DNA from: Candidatus Gastranaerophilales bacterium
GTDB lineage: Bacteria > Cyanobacteriota > Vampirovibrionia > Gastranaerophilales > Gastranaerophilaceae
Assembly: GCA_017560095.1 (NCBI GenBank)
Contig: JAFYOU010000003.1
Span: 1 to 64,000, forward strand
DNA length: 64,000 bases
Direction of reading: 5' to 3'
A program made the position numbers and the translations under genes. Below, one piece after another: positions 52,844-61,538 of this stretch (its first letter is position 1; each line of letters begins with the position of its first letter). A model generated the notes under the pieces. The model worked only from the letters and a program-made list of their open reading frames with translations. It was not told where the DNA came from and made no database searches.

Positions 52844-53793
52844 GAAGCGTGTTCTTCTAAATATTTAGAGACTATATCTGCAATATGTGCAGGAATTTTC
52901 TTTTTATTTTTCGTATAACAGCTATTTACGAAATCCTTTATTGCTGGCCTTTCTTTATTTATGATAGTCAAAATTCTTTCTCTAGACGAATTTTTAACAA
53001 TTTTACACATTTTTTTAAATGCTTTATCATAACTTATTACAATTGCTTCAGGTAATGCGCTCTTCATTTCTTCAAAACAACGTATTGTCGTAGAAGTATC
53101 AAGCTTTTCTTCTAAATCAGGCATTTTTAAATATTTCATCAAAACATCACGTTCTGGTTTATCAAATTTTTGAAGAATATTTTTGATTTTTTCCGTTGGA
53201 AAGCCTTTCATCAAAACAGCCAAAGATGCCAACTTAATTACCTTTGAATCACTCATCGAAGCAATATCGATAGCCGTTTCTTCTTCAATTTGTTCCATTG
53301 CCATAGAATCAATATTTGATTGCGAAAGGGCATTATCAGCAACTTGCTGAGTTAAAATACCTCTCTCTTTTAAATCTTCCATAGCTTTTGTAAAACACTT
53401 TTTAACCTGTGCTTCAACCAATGAAATTAATTGATCTTGAGGTAAATCATTCTCTACAGCTTTTTTGGCAATATCAAACACAGTAAAAGCAACTTTTTGC
53501 AAAATTGCTTCACGATATTGCATATCAACTCCAGCTCTTATAATATCAATGGATTTATGAAAAATCCATTCACCTATAAATTGCGTAATCAAGCTCGCTT
53601 GAGATGCATTCAATTTAGAATTTTCTTCATTTAAAAGCGCATCCCCTGCCATTTTACAAAAACGAAAAATAAGTTCAATAACAAAATCTTTATCGGGTTT
53701 TTGAATGTCAGAAGGCACAACTTGACTAGCTTGAGATGATAAATCTTTAGCAAAAGCGTCACAATTAAAATTTTTCAAATCAGATTCAGCCAT
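52840..53793 (-). CDS. fliG: flagellar motor switch protein FliG
   Basis: The C-ring protein that converts stator action into torque. It has 317 residues, near the usual 330. It has an N-terminal domain for FliF binding, a middle domain around LKMPDLEEKLDTS and a C-terminal domain with charged helices (ERILTIINKERPAIKDFV). Compared with typical FliG it is diverged at the N-terminus; the 'EHPQ' motif is not obvious. Identification rests partly on position between fliF and fliH. Confidence 0.75.
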   Translation of the reverse strand: MAESDLKNFNCDAFAKDLSSQASQVVPSDIQKPDKDFVIELIFRFCKMAGDALLNEENSKLNASQASLITQFIGEWIFHKSIDIIRAGVDMQYREAILQKVAFTVFDIAKKAVENDLPQDQLISLVEAQVKKCFTKAMEDLKERGILTQQVADNALSQSNIDSMAMEQIEEETAIDIASMSDSKVIKLASLAVLMKGFPTEKIKNILQKFDKPERDVLMKYLKMPDLEEKLDTSTTIRCFEEMKSALPEAIVISYDKAFKKMCKIVKNSSRERILTIINKERPAIKDFVNSCYTKNKKKIPAHIADIVSKYLEEHAS

Positions 53794-53815
53794 TCTTCCC
53801 CTTTATTCCCCGTTT

Positions 53816-55558
53816 TTATGTGCTTTCAATCCAATTTTTAATTTTTTCAATTGCTTCATTCTCATCCATTGAATTAAAATCAGACTCCAATTCATCAATA
53901 GCATCAATCAAATCACTTCTTGGTGCAGATGTTTTAGCGCTTGCCATTGATTTTGCCTGTTCTAGCGCTAATGCATATTGATTTTTTTGTTCAATTAAAT
54001 TTTGAGCCATTTTTTCTTGTTGAGCAATTAAAGTATTGGCCTGAGCAGAAACATCTTTTAATTGTTGCTCTTGAGTTGCCGCAATTTGTCTTAAATATTC
54101 AAGTTCTTCTTCTTGTTTTTGGGCTTCTTTTTTAACCTTTTTACCAATATGACTTAAACCAAAAATCAAACCTACTAAAAGTATAGCCCCAACAACCCAC
54201 CAAGGATTTCCTGATTCTTCAGGTTTTGGTAGTTCATTTTCTTTATCCGGAGCTAAAATCAAACTATTAGATTCAACAAATGCAATCGAAACATTGTCAG
54301 GATTAACCTTTGGACTTGCAGCATGTGCAATTAAAGTTTTTAATTCATATAAGCTCATATTTGTTGGAATTGCATTTTCATCAATTGAAACTGCAATTGA
54401 AATTTTTTCAATAATTCCAGCAGACATATATTCATTTACTTGTGTTTTAGAAACTCCATATTGAGTTTCAACGGCACTTCTTGAATATTGCCTATCTTGA
54501 GAAGACGAGCCAGTTTGAACAGATGATTTAATTCCATTTGGAACATATACGCTAACAGGAGCCATACCAGATGTTGTAGCATTATTGTTATTATCGCCCA
54601 AATTTTCTTTAAAATGTTGCTCTGAAACTGATGTTTTTTGATTTGGGTCATATAAAATACTTGTTTTTTCAACTGGCGATTGAGTTAAAAATGTTGAAAC
54701 AGTTGCAATATAGTTGCCTTTACCAATTAATTTATCTAATTGAGCACTAACTTTAGATTGCATGTATTTATCATTTTCTTCAATTTTAGCTATAGCATCG
54801 TCAGAAGCCCCAATAATTGAATTATAGACGGTTCCATTTGTATCCGTTATTGAAATATTATCCGCTTGAAGCCCATGAACAGCGCCCAACAAAAGATTAG
54901 AAATTGCTTTGATTTTCATATTATCCAATCTTTCACCGGATGGCATTGTTATTTGAACAGTTGCTGTTATTGGCTTTTGATTTTGAGCAAAGAAAGTTTG
55001 TTCCGGAATTGAAATAAACACTTGGGCATTTTCAATTGGTGGAATTTTTCTAATTAATCTAGCTAATTCTCCATTAATTGCTCTTATTAATCTAATTTTC
55101 TTGTCATCTTTTGTTGATGTAAAATCACCTTTATCAAAAATCTCAAGCCCTGTATGTTCATCCAACATACCGCTTTTAACGATAGCTAAAAGCGCTCTAT
55201 CTACTTGACCTTTTGTAATTTTGTCTTGCTTTGACAATAAAAGAGTAATCTTTGAGCCAGTACTTGCTTTTTTAGTTTTAATGCCACTTCTAGCTAATAA
55301 CGCTTGAACTTCTAAAGCTTTTCCAATACTTTCCGTTGTAAACAATTCAATATCTTGTTCTATCGTTTGACTATCACTATTGTTAAATTCTTCAAGAACA
55401 GCTTCATTTGCACCAGAAACTACATTTTTATTTGAATTAACTTTAATACCTATTCCAATCAAAGAAATAGTAAACACCACAGTCACTATCAATAAAGCAA
55501 TGATAGTGAAAAATAAAGGTTTATTTTCAGTTATTTGTTTTAGGTCAAATTTTTCCAT
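53816..55558 (-). CDS. fliF: flagellar MS-ring protein FliF
   Basis: A 580-residue membrane ring protein. There are helices at about 14-38 and 452-470. Between them lie the YscJ/FliF ring-building motif region (EVQALLARSGIKTKKA and ALLAIVKSGMLDEHTGLEIFD) and the PPIENAQVFISIPEQTFF segment. The cytoplasmic tail (475-580) is a Gln-rich coiled coil ending in an acidic FliG-binding helix with a final KNWIEST. Confidence 0.95.
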   Translation of the reverse strand: MEKFDLKQITENKPLFFTIIALLIVTVVFTISLIGIGIKVNSNKNVVSGANEAVLEEFNNSDSQTIEQDIELFTTESIGKALEVQALLARSGIKTKKASTGSKITLLLSKQDKITKGQVDRALLAIVKSGMLDEHTGLEIFDKGDFTSTKDDKKIRLIRAINGELARLIRKIPPIENAQVFISIPEQTFFAQNQKPITATVQITMPSGERLDNMKIKAISNLLLGAVHGLQADNISITDTNGTVYNSIIGASDDAIAKIEENDKYMQSKVSAQLDKLIGKGNYIATVSTFLTQSPVEKTSILYDPNQKTSVSEQHFKENLGDNNNNATTSGMAPVSVYVPNGIKSSVQTGSSSQDRQYSRSAVETQYGVSKTQVNEYMSAGIIEKISIAVSIDENAIPTNMSLYELKTLIAHAASPKVNPDNVSIAFVESNSLILAPDKENELPKPEESGNPWWVVGAILLVGLIFGLSHIGKKVKKEAQKQEEELEYLRQIAATQEQQLKDVSAQANTLIAQQEKMAQNLIEQKNQYALALEQAKSMASAKTSAPRSDLIDAIDELESDFNSMDENEAIEKIKNWIEST

Positions 55559-55613
55559 ATTGCGTGATGTTCTATACTTCCAATTATACTATCATAATCA
55601 GCTAAAATTAAAG

Positions 55614-55937
55614 TTAAATCTGAATCTGCATGATTTTTTCATACGTTTGTAGGATTTTTCCTGTAACCGTAGTCGCAGCTTGAACAGTTAATTCGCTTTG
55701 AGCAATAGCTGACATAACTTCATGAATATCTGCTTTGCCTTGCATTGCAGCTGCTGCTACTTGCTCAGGTTTATTTGTAATTTCATTCATTTGACTAATC
55801 ATTTCACCAAATGTATCTTTAAAGCTTTTAATATTTGTATCATTTGAATTTATTGAAATATTTCCATTTAAGCGCATCGTGGGCATTTCATTAATACCGT
55901 GCATTTCAAAAAAATTCATTTTGTTAATCTTATTCAT
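55614..55937 (-). CDS. fliE: flagellar hook-basal body protein FliE
   Basis: A 107-residue rod adaptor between the MS ring and the rod. The family signature lies in the second half: DIHEVMSAIAQSELTVQAA, then a VTGKILQTYEKIMQI end. AAGGA lies 8 bases before the ATG. It is between the transglycosylase and fliF genes, as is common for fliE-fliF. Confidence 0.93.
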   Translation of the reverse strand: MNKINKMNFFEMHGINEMPTMRLNGNISINSNDTNIKSFKDTFGEMISQMNEITNKPEQVAAAAMQGKADIHEVMSAIAQSELTVQAATTVTGKILQTYEKIMQIQI

Positions 55938-55948
55938 ATCTTATTTCC

Positions 55949-56617
55949 TTATAGGTAATTTGATAGTATTGCTTTTACGTAATTTTGAGTTTCTTTATAT
56001 GGTGGAACCCCATTATATTTATCAACTGCCCCAGGGCCAGCATTATAAGCCGCTAACGCCAAAATTGTATTTCCATTATATTTTTCAAGCATTTGTTTTA
56101 AGTATTTTACTCCACCATCAATATTTTCTTGAGGATTAAAAGCATTTTTAACTCCTAGAGATTTAGCAGTGGAAGGCATTAACTGCATTAAACCTTGTGC
56201 ACCTGCAGAGGAAACTGCATTCGGGTTAAATGCTGATTCTTGCTTAATCAAAGCGTTGATAAGGCGTTCTTCTACTCCATATTTTTCGCTTGCATTTTTT
56301 ACATAACCCAAAATTGCTTCTTTAGAATTCGGCATTGACTTTGATGGCACTTCAATTTTAGTTAATGAACCAAAAGGCAAAGGGGTTATTTTTTTTTCGT
56401 TTATATTTGAGGGTAAATCAAGTTCAAATACACTTGAACTTTTATTTTCTTGCTTAGATTCCGCTAAAATTTGCTGGAATGCTGATACTTCTTTATTTTG
56501 AGAAACATCAGCTTTTGGATAAATTGAATTAATATAATTATCTAGCTCACTAACTCTGCTAAAAGCAGCAGCTTGAGAAGAAGAATTTATATAATTTTGT
56601 ATTTGCGGACTAAACAT
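55949..56617 (-). CDS. lytic transglycosylase (SLT domain), flagellar-associated
   Basis: A 222-residue protein whose C-terminal half (about 105-222) is a goose-type/SLT1 transglycosylase. Catalytic Glu127 lies in IKQESAFNP, followed by [14 protein letters not shown] and [13 protein letters not shown]. The first 100 residues are low-complexity linker and there is no signal peptide. Being the first gene before fliE, it probably cuts peptidoglycan for rod passage and may leave through the flagellar export gate, as FlgJ does. The gene begins the flagellar operon; the 150 bases before it have no hairpin after the 56770 terminator. Confidence 0.88.
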   Translation of the reverse strand: MFSPQIQNYINSSSQAAAFSRVSELDNYINSIYPKADVSQNKEVSAFQQILAESKQENKSSSVFELDLPSNINEKKITPLPFGSLTKIEVPSKSMPNSKEAILGYVKNASEKYGVEERLINALIKQESAFNPNAVSSAGAQGLMQLMPSTAKSLGVKNAFNPQENIDGGVKYLKQMLEKYNGNTILALAAYNAGPGAVDKYNGVPPYKETQNYVKAILSNYL

Positions 56618-56769
56618 AATTTACCCTAAATCCCCTTTGATTTAAGAAACGACTCTTAAAAATCAAAATTAAACCGAATTTTTAAAAATCATTTAAATGC
56701 ATTAGTTAAAACCACGCATTTTAGGGAAGCTAACGACCAAATTATATTTAATAATTTTTTATAAAAAGT

Positions 56770-56793
56770 AAAGCTGGTTTTAAACCAGCTTTT
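56770..56793 (-). terminator. terminator between the gpsA operon and the flagellar operon
   Basis: Arms AAAGCTGG and CCAGCTTT (extendable to 11 bp) form a tight hairpin 3 bases past the stop at 56796. It separates gpsA and the 141-residue gene from the flagellar block. Confidence 0.85.
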
Positions 56794-56795
56794 AT

Positions 56796-57221
56796 CTATT
56801 TTACAACTATTTCAAATTCATCTCCGCCAGAATGTTTTAAGCGGACATTTTTCTTACCGTAAATTGTTATTAAAGATTTAATTTCACCATTTTTAAATTC
56901 CTTAAATTCATTTCTTGAACTTGTTGGATAAACATAAAAATTATGAAAAGTTCTGATATCATCATTCAAAAGTAAAATTTTTTTAACCCCAAATAATGAA
57001 TTTTTAATTTTATATTTTTTTTCTTTATCAAATTTTGAAATCAAAATTACTTGATAATCTGGAAACAACTCTTGCACTTCTTCAGCAGACAACGTAACTG
57101 AACTTTCATAAAATTTTAAGGTATCAGGATTATATGAAAATTCACGTTCACCTATATTAAATTCGTATGCAAATGAATTTAAACCAAGCATTAAAGATAA
57201 AACTAGAAACACTTTTTTCAT
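56796..57221 (-). CDS. secreted hypothetical protein
   Basis: A 141-residue protein with a clean signal peptide (about 1-18, ending SFA). The mature part is a small, beta-rich, charged domain with no cysteines. It overlaps the gpsA stop by one base (TAATG) and ends the gpsA operon. Family not recognised. Confidence 0.65.
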   Translation of the reverse strand: MKKVFLVLSLMLGLNSFAYEFNIGEREFSYNPDTLKFYESSVTLSAEEVQELFPDYQVILISKFDKEKKYKIKNSLFGVKKILLLNDDIRTFHNFYVYPTSSRNEFKEFKNGEIKSLITIYGKKNVRLKHSGGDEFEIVVK

Positions 57222-58213
57222 TAGTCTTCTTCCTTTAATTTTCTATTCATTAATTTAGCCATAATTTCTTTTGGAGTGATATCTGTATAAACCGCTTCAT
57301 AAATAGCATTTGATACAGGAACATCTATTTCTAATTTAGAAGCCAATTCGCATAACGCTTTTGATGTTTTAACACCTTCAGCAACAGAACCCAATTCAGC
57401 TAAAATATCATCAATTTTTTTACCTTTTGCAATCATTGAGCCAACTGTAAAATTCCTTGAATATGGGCTTGATGCTGTTGCAATTAAATCACCCATGCCA
57501 GATAAACCATATAATGTCTGAGGTTTAGCACCTAATGCAATTGCAACTCTAGCCATTTCAGCCATTCCACGAGTTAAAAGTGAACCTCTTAGGTTATCTC
57601 CAAGTCCCATAGTATGAGCAAATCCCGAAGCAATCGCAATAACATTTTTCAAACTTCCACCAAGTTCAACCCCTATTAAATCATCACTTGCATATAATCT
57701 AAATAAAGATGACACATTAAGAGCTTTTTGGACTTTTTTAGCTATTTCTATATTAGTTGAAGCAATTGTAGCTAGTGTTGGCTTTCCTTCAATAATTTCA
57801 CGAGCCAACGTAGGCCCAGATAAAACAGCAAAATTAATATCAGGCAAAACTTCTAAAATTACTTCAGACATTCTTTTTAAAGATGGAAGTTCGATACCTT
57901 TTGATAAATTAACCAAAATTTGATTATCTTTTAAACCAACTTTTTTCAATTGTTCGCAAACTGGACGAATACCAGAAGTTGCAACAACCATCAAAATAAT
58001 TTCAGCCCCTTCAATAGCTAAAGATAAATCAGATGTTATTTCAACTTTTTTATCTAATTGAATTTCAAGAGGATGCTCAATTCTTTTTTCATTTTTAAGC
58101 ATTGGAGTAATATCAGATTCACGACCCCAAACGCAAATTTCATCAAAGTTATTATTTAATAATTTTGCTATAGTTAAACCCCAACACCCTGGCCCTAGTA
58201 CTGTTAATTTCAT
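57221..58213 (-). CDS. gpsA: glycerol-3-phosphate dehydrogenase [NAD(P)+]
   Basis: The enzyme makes sn-glycerol-3-phosphate for phospholipid synthesis. The N-terminal nucleotide site is GPGCWGLTIAKLL. The GPTLA(R)E motif lies near 135. The catalytic lysine is in GGSLKNVIAIA, and RGMAEM follows. At 330 residues it has the normal length. It begins one base before the end of the CDF-CorC gene. Confidence 0.95.
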   Translation of the reverse strand: MKLTVLGPGCWGLTIAKLLNNNFDEICVWGRESDITPMLKNEKRIEHPLEIQLDKKVEITSDLSLAIEGAEIILMVVATSGIRPVCEQLKKVGLKDNQILVNLSKGIELPSLKRMSEVILEVLPDINFAVLSGPTLAREIIEGKPTLATIASTNIEIAKKVQKALNVSSLFRLYASDDLIGVELGGSLKNVIAIASGFAHTMGLGDNLRGSLLTRGMAEMARVAIALGAKPQTLYGLSGMGDLIATASSPYSRNFTVGSMIAKGKKIDDILAELGSVAEGVKTSKALCELASKLEIDVPVSNAIYEAVYTDITPKEIMAKLMNRKLKEED

Positions 58214-60079
58214 TTATTCTTCCTCTTGATTGTCAATTTTTGCCATTTCTTTATCTTGAAATGGTGTATCCTTTTCCATTTTAACTCTTGTAATTTTAAT
58301 ATTATCAAGTTCTAAAATTGTGTATTTTATATTTTTATCTTCAACAACATCGTTTAATTCAGGTTCTCTTCCCAACAAACCAAATACATATCCACCAATT
58401 GTTTGGAAATCTTCATTTGGAATATCTTGGTCAAATCTTTCATTAAAATCATCAATACTTGCTTTAGCTGCAACGCTTAAAGTATTATCGTCAATTTTAA
58501 CTATTTCAGGTGTTTCTACTTTATCAAATTCATCGTATATTTCACCTGTAATTTCCTCAATAATATCTTCAATAGTAACAATACCAACTATTCCACCATG
58601 CTCATCCATTACTGCTGCAATTTGATTTTTAGATGAAGTTAAATCTGATAATAAATCCGAAATAAATTTATTTTCAGGAACTATTGTTATATCTCTCACT
58701 ATTGATTTAATTGAGAAATTTTCATCTACATTATTATTCTTAATAACTTTTAAGACATCTTTTGCATTAATTACACCTAAAATATTATCAACATTATCTT
58801 CATATAAAGGCAATCTTGTGTGACCTGAATTAATGATAATGTCTGCTATTTCATAAATTGAACTATTTGCATCTGCAAAAACAATTTCTGTTCTTGGAAC
58901 CATTACTTCTTTAACAACAGTATTTGCAAAAGAATAAAAATTTGAAAGCATATTTGCTTCATGTGAATCAATTGCTTCAATTTTTTGACCTTCTACAATT
59001 AACTTATCAAATTTTTCTTCCCAATTATCTTCTTCATCATGTGCTTGCAATTCAATTGTTACATCATTTACGTTTTTGATATATTTTCTAATTTTTCGCT
59101 CTAACATTTGAGCAATATCATCAGCATCCTTCATTTGAGTTTCAGGGTCGACTTCAATATTCATATTAATTACAACACCAGTTGAACCAAGGTCAATTGT
59201 TTTCAATTCAACAACTTGAGTAATTCCGTGGATTGTAGAAGCTACATTCCTAATTATTTCTTCAACTCGAGGTTCTGCTGATTGAACAGTTAAAGAATTA
59301 ACATTATTTTTAAGCAAGAAAAATGCTAAATATAAAAGAATGCAACCAATTATAATAGATGCTATAGCATCAGGGATATGTGCTAAAGCTATTGGCATAA
59401 CAAATTTGGATAAAGTTAGTGCAACAAGAGCAATTAACACCCCTAAAAACGCAGCTGTATCTTCATACCAAACAAATTTTGTTGTTGGAGATTGGATGTT
59501 TTTAATATGTTTTAAAGAAACAAAAAATCTTTTTAGTGGATTTTTTTCTTTAACCTGTGCTTCATCTAAAACTGCGACAACTGCACTGTTTACTGCCCAC
59601 GCTTCAAAACACATACTAATTAAAAGGGCAATTGCGATATAGTTATAATTTTTAAGCATTTCATCCATTCCATGTGGATTAAAGAATTTTTCTCCACCAT
59701 GGAAAATTGCAACACCAGAACCTAAAAGCATTAATAAAGAAGCTAACATTGTCCAAATATTCGCCTCTAATCCATAACCAAAAGGATGTGCACTATCCGC
59801 AGGGCGCGCACCTCTTTTAACTCCAATCCATAAACAAATGCTATTAAATGAATCAACGCCAGAGTGAATTGCTTCAGCTAACATTGCAGAGCTTCGAGAA
59901 ACAAAAAAGCAAATTAGTTTAACTAATGCTATCCCGATATTAGCTAAAAACGCTCTAATAATTGCTTTATGTTTTAAATTATTTTCTTTATCTTTATTTT
60001 CGTTTATCGCTTCAACGATATTTTGATTATCCGTAATATCAATGCCTTGTTGGGTTATACCCTGCTCAGAAGATGACAT
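58214..60079 (-). CDS. fusion of a cation-diffusion-facilitator transporter with CBS pair and CorC/HlyC domain
   Basis: I start at 60079 because GGGAG lies 4 bases before that ATG; an in-frame ATG at 60100 precedes the ribosome site. In the 621-residue product, residues about 39-265 form a CDF (SLC30-like) domain with metal ligands in HSGVD (His72, Asp76) and EDTAA (about 206-210), similar to the ZnT9 subgroup, followed by a CDF C-terminal domain (to about 345). A CBS pair (about 391-505; HTRLPLYED, MDEHGGIVGIVT) and a CorC_HlyC transporter-associated domain (about 520-605) come next. Usually CBS-CorC follows a DUF21 membrane domain; here a CDF replaces it. Probably a cation transporter regulated by nucleotides through the CBS pair. 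Confidence 0.85.
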   Translation of the reverse strand: MSSSEQGITQQGIDITDNQNIVEAINENKDKENNLKHKAIIRAFLANIGIALVKLICFFVSRSSAMLAEAIHSGVDSFNSICLWIGVKRGARPADSAHPFGYGLEANIWTMLASLLMLLGSGVAIFHGGEKFFNPHGMDEMLKNYNYIAIALLISMCFEAWAVNSAVVAVLDEAQVKEKNPLKRFFVSLKHIKNIQSPTTKFVWYEDTAAFLGVLIALVALTLSKFVMPIALAHIPDAIASIIIGCILLYLAFFLLKNNVNSLTVQSAEPRVEEIIRNVASTIHGITQVVELKTIDLGSTGVVINMNIEVDPETQMKDADDIAQMLERKIRKYIKNVNDVTIELQAHDEEDNWEEKFDKLIVEGQKIEAIDSHEANMLSNFYSFANTVVKEVMVPRTEIVFADANSSIYEIADIIINSGHTRLPLYEDNVDNILGVINAKDVLKVIKNNNVDENFSIKSIVRDITIVPENKFISDLLSDLTSSKNQIAAVMDEHGGIVGIVTIEDIIEEITGEIYDEFDKVETPEIVKIDDNTLSVAAKASIDDFNERFDQDIPNEDFQTIGGYVFGLLGREPELNDVVEDKNIKYTILELDNIKITRVKMEKDTPFQDKEMAKIDNQEEE

Positions 60080-60149
60080 ATTACTCCCTATTATATTCAT
60101 AATTAATATCTTATATGATACTCACAAAAAGCGTTTTTTGCAATAAAAA

Positions 60150-61493
60150 TTAATACGTTTGATCACAAATTTTATCCCTAAAATGTTTATCTAAAAATTC
60201 ATAAGCATTGTCAAAGCCATTTTCTTTACCATCTATAAAAATTGCACCAATTAATGCTTCAAACATATCAGCCGGTCTTTTATTGGCTTGAGTCTCATTT
60301 CTATTAATAGCATAATCTGGAAGTTTCATTTCTTTAGCCAAGGAAACCAGATTTTCATTTCTAGTAAAATAATGTCTTTTAGGACAAATTTCCCTTCTAG
60401 TAGCATTTGGAAGATTATTTTGCAAAATTTCATGAACACAAAATCCCAAAACAGCATCGCCAACATATTCTAACGTTTCGTAAGTATCGCAATGAGCTAG
60501 TGTCGAGCCATCTTCCATTTCTCCATATAAAAATGCTTTGTGCAAAAGTGAAATATCACTAAATTCTAAACCCCACTTTTGGCAAAAATCTTTTAGTTCT
60601 TCGACTCTTTGCCCTGTTGGTTTTTTATAATTTATATATGTTAAATCTTCGCCCGCTTCATCAAAATTAATTTCACCTGATTCAATTTTTTCAATTGCGT
60701 CAGCTATACAACCCTCTCTAAGCCCATGGCCACACTTGCCACCACGTGCCTCTGATAAAACCAAATCTTTAAAATGAACCTTATAATGCCATTGCTCATT
60801 ATAAAATCTTGTTTCTTGGTATAAGTCTTTCCAAGAATATCCCTTTTGCTCAACAATATTGGCCAATTTTTCAAAAGGACTTTCTTCTAAAATCAGACCT
60901 TCTGGATAAATCCCTTTGCCAATTTTTTCATTTAAAAAATCAAAAGCAACCTTAAAGCCATCTTCATTTTCATAAATTATTGCACCCAAAAAAGCATTCA
61001 AACAATCCGCTTGAGCACTTTGAGTTAAACTCTTATTTTCTGATTGCGGAAGTAGATTTTGCGGAATAAAATTATTTATTATTCTTGATTTATTTTTACG
61101 TTTAATAAAATCAGCTACTATATCTGTCAATTCGCCTTCGTCTTTAATTGGATAATCTTTATGCAAAAGACATCTAGAATAAAGCTCAAAAAACTTACTT
61201 CCTGTTTTTGAATATTTTAAATATGTACCCTCTTTTTCCAATGGAGGAGTTAAAACAAAATCAAGCGTTTGAGGCTGAATTGGAAGAGAATTTTCTTTAA
61301 TTACATCTTGCAATAAAGCTTCTTTTTGTTGCATTTGTCTATTTGCACCAAAAAGAATTTGATTTTTTAGCGCCAAAGAAGCATTTAAACTAAGCAAGTT
61401 TATCTGCGCATAACTTCTTTGCTCTTTATTTTTGCTTTTTAAAAGAGCTAAATTACAATTATTAAAATTTATCTGATTTATTGTTAAGTTCAT
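60150..61493 (-). CDS. tandem RNase III protein: dead RNase III domain, dsRBD-like segment, active RNase III domain
   Basis: The 447-residue protein has three parts. Residues about 85-192 align with an RNase III domain: LKYSKTGSKF stands where LEFLGDAVL belongs, then YPIKDEGELTDIVADFI and ADCLNAFLGAI. Lys93, Thr97 and Asn166 replace three of the four catalytic acids. Residues about 204-274 resemble a divergent dsRNA-binding domain, ending GHGLREGCIADAIEKI. Residues 312-443 form a complete RNase III domain with Glu342 and Asp346 (YETLEYVGDAV) and Asp409 and Glu412 (PADMFEAL). Ordinary bacterial RNase III is about 230 residues with the dsRBD last. The first 60 residues carry the lineage motif (QINFN, ILFGANRQ). 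Whether this is the cell's only RNase III cannot be seen. Confidence 0.8.
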   Translation of the reverse strand: MNLTINQINFNNCNLALLKSKNKEQRSYAQINLLSLNASLALKNQILFGANRQMQQKEALLQDVIKENSLPIQPQTLDFVLTPPLEKEGTYLKYSKTGSKFFELYSRCLLHKDYPIKDEGELTDIVADFIKRKNKSRIINNFIPQNLLPQSENKSLTQSAQADCLNAFLGAIIYENEDGFKVAFDFLNEKIGKGIYPEGLILEESPFEKLANIVEQKGYSWKDLYQETRFYNEQWHYKVHFKDLVLSEARGGKCGHGLREGCIADAIEKIESGEINFDEAGEDLTYINYKKPTGQRVEELKDFCQKWGLEFSDISLLHKAFLYGEMEDGSTLAHCDTYETLEYVGDAVLGFCVHEILQNNLPNATRREICPKRHYFTRNENLVSLAKEMKLPDYAINRNETQANKRPADMFEALIGAIFIDGKENGFDNAYEFLDKHFRDKICDQTY

Positions 61494-61538
61494 TGTTACG
61501 CTTCATTAATACAAAACATGCAAAAAATTATTTTTGCT

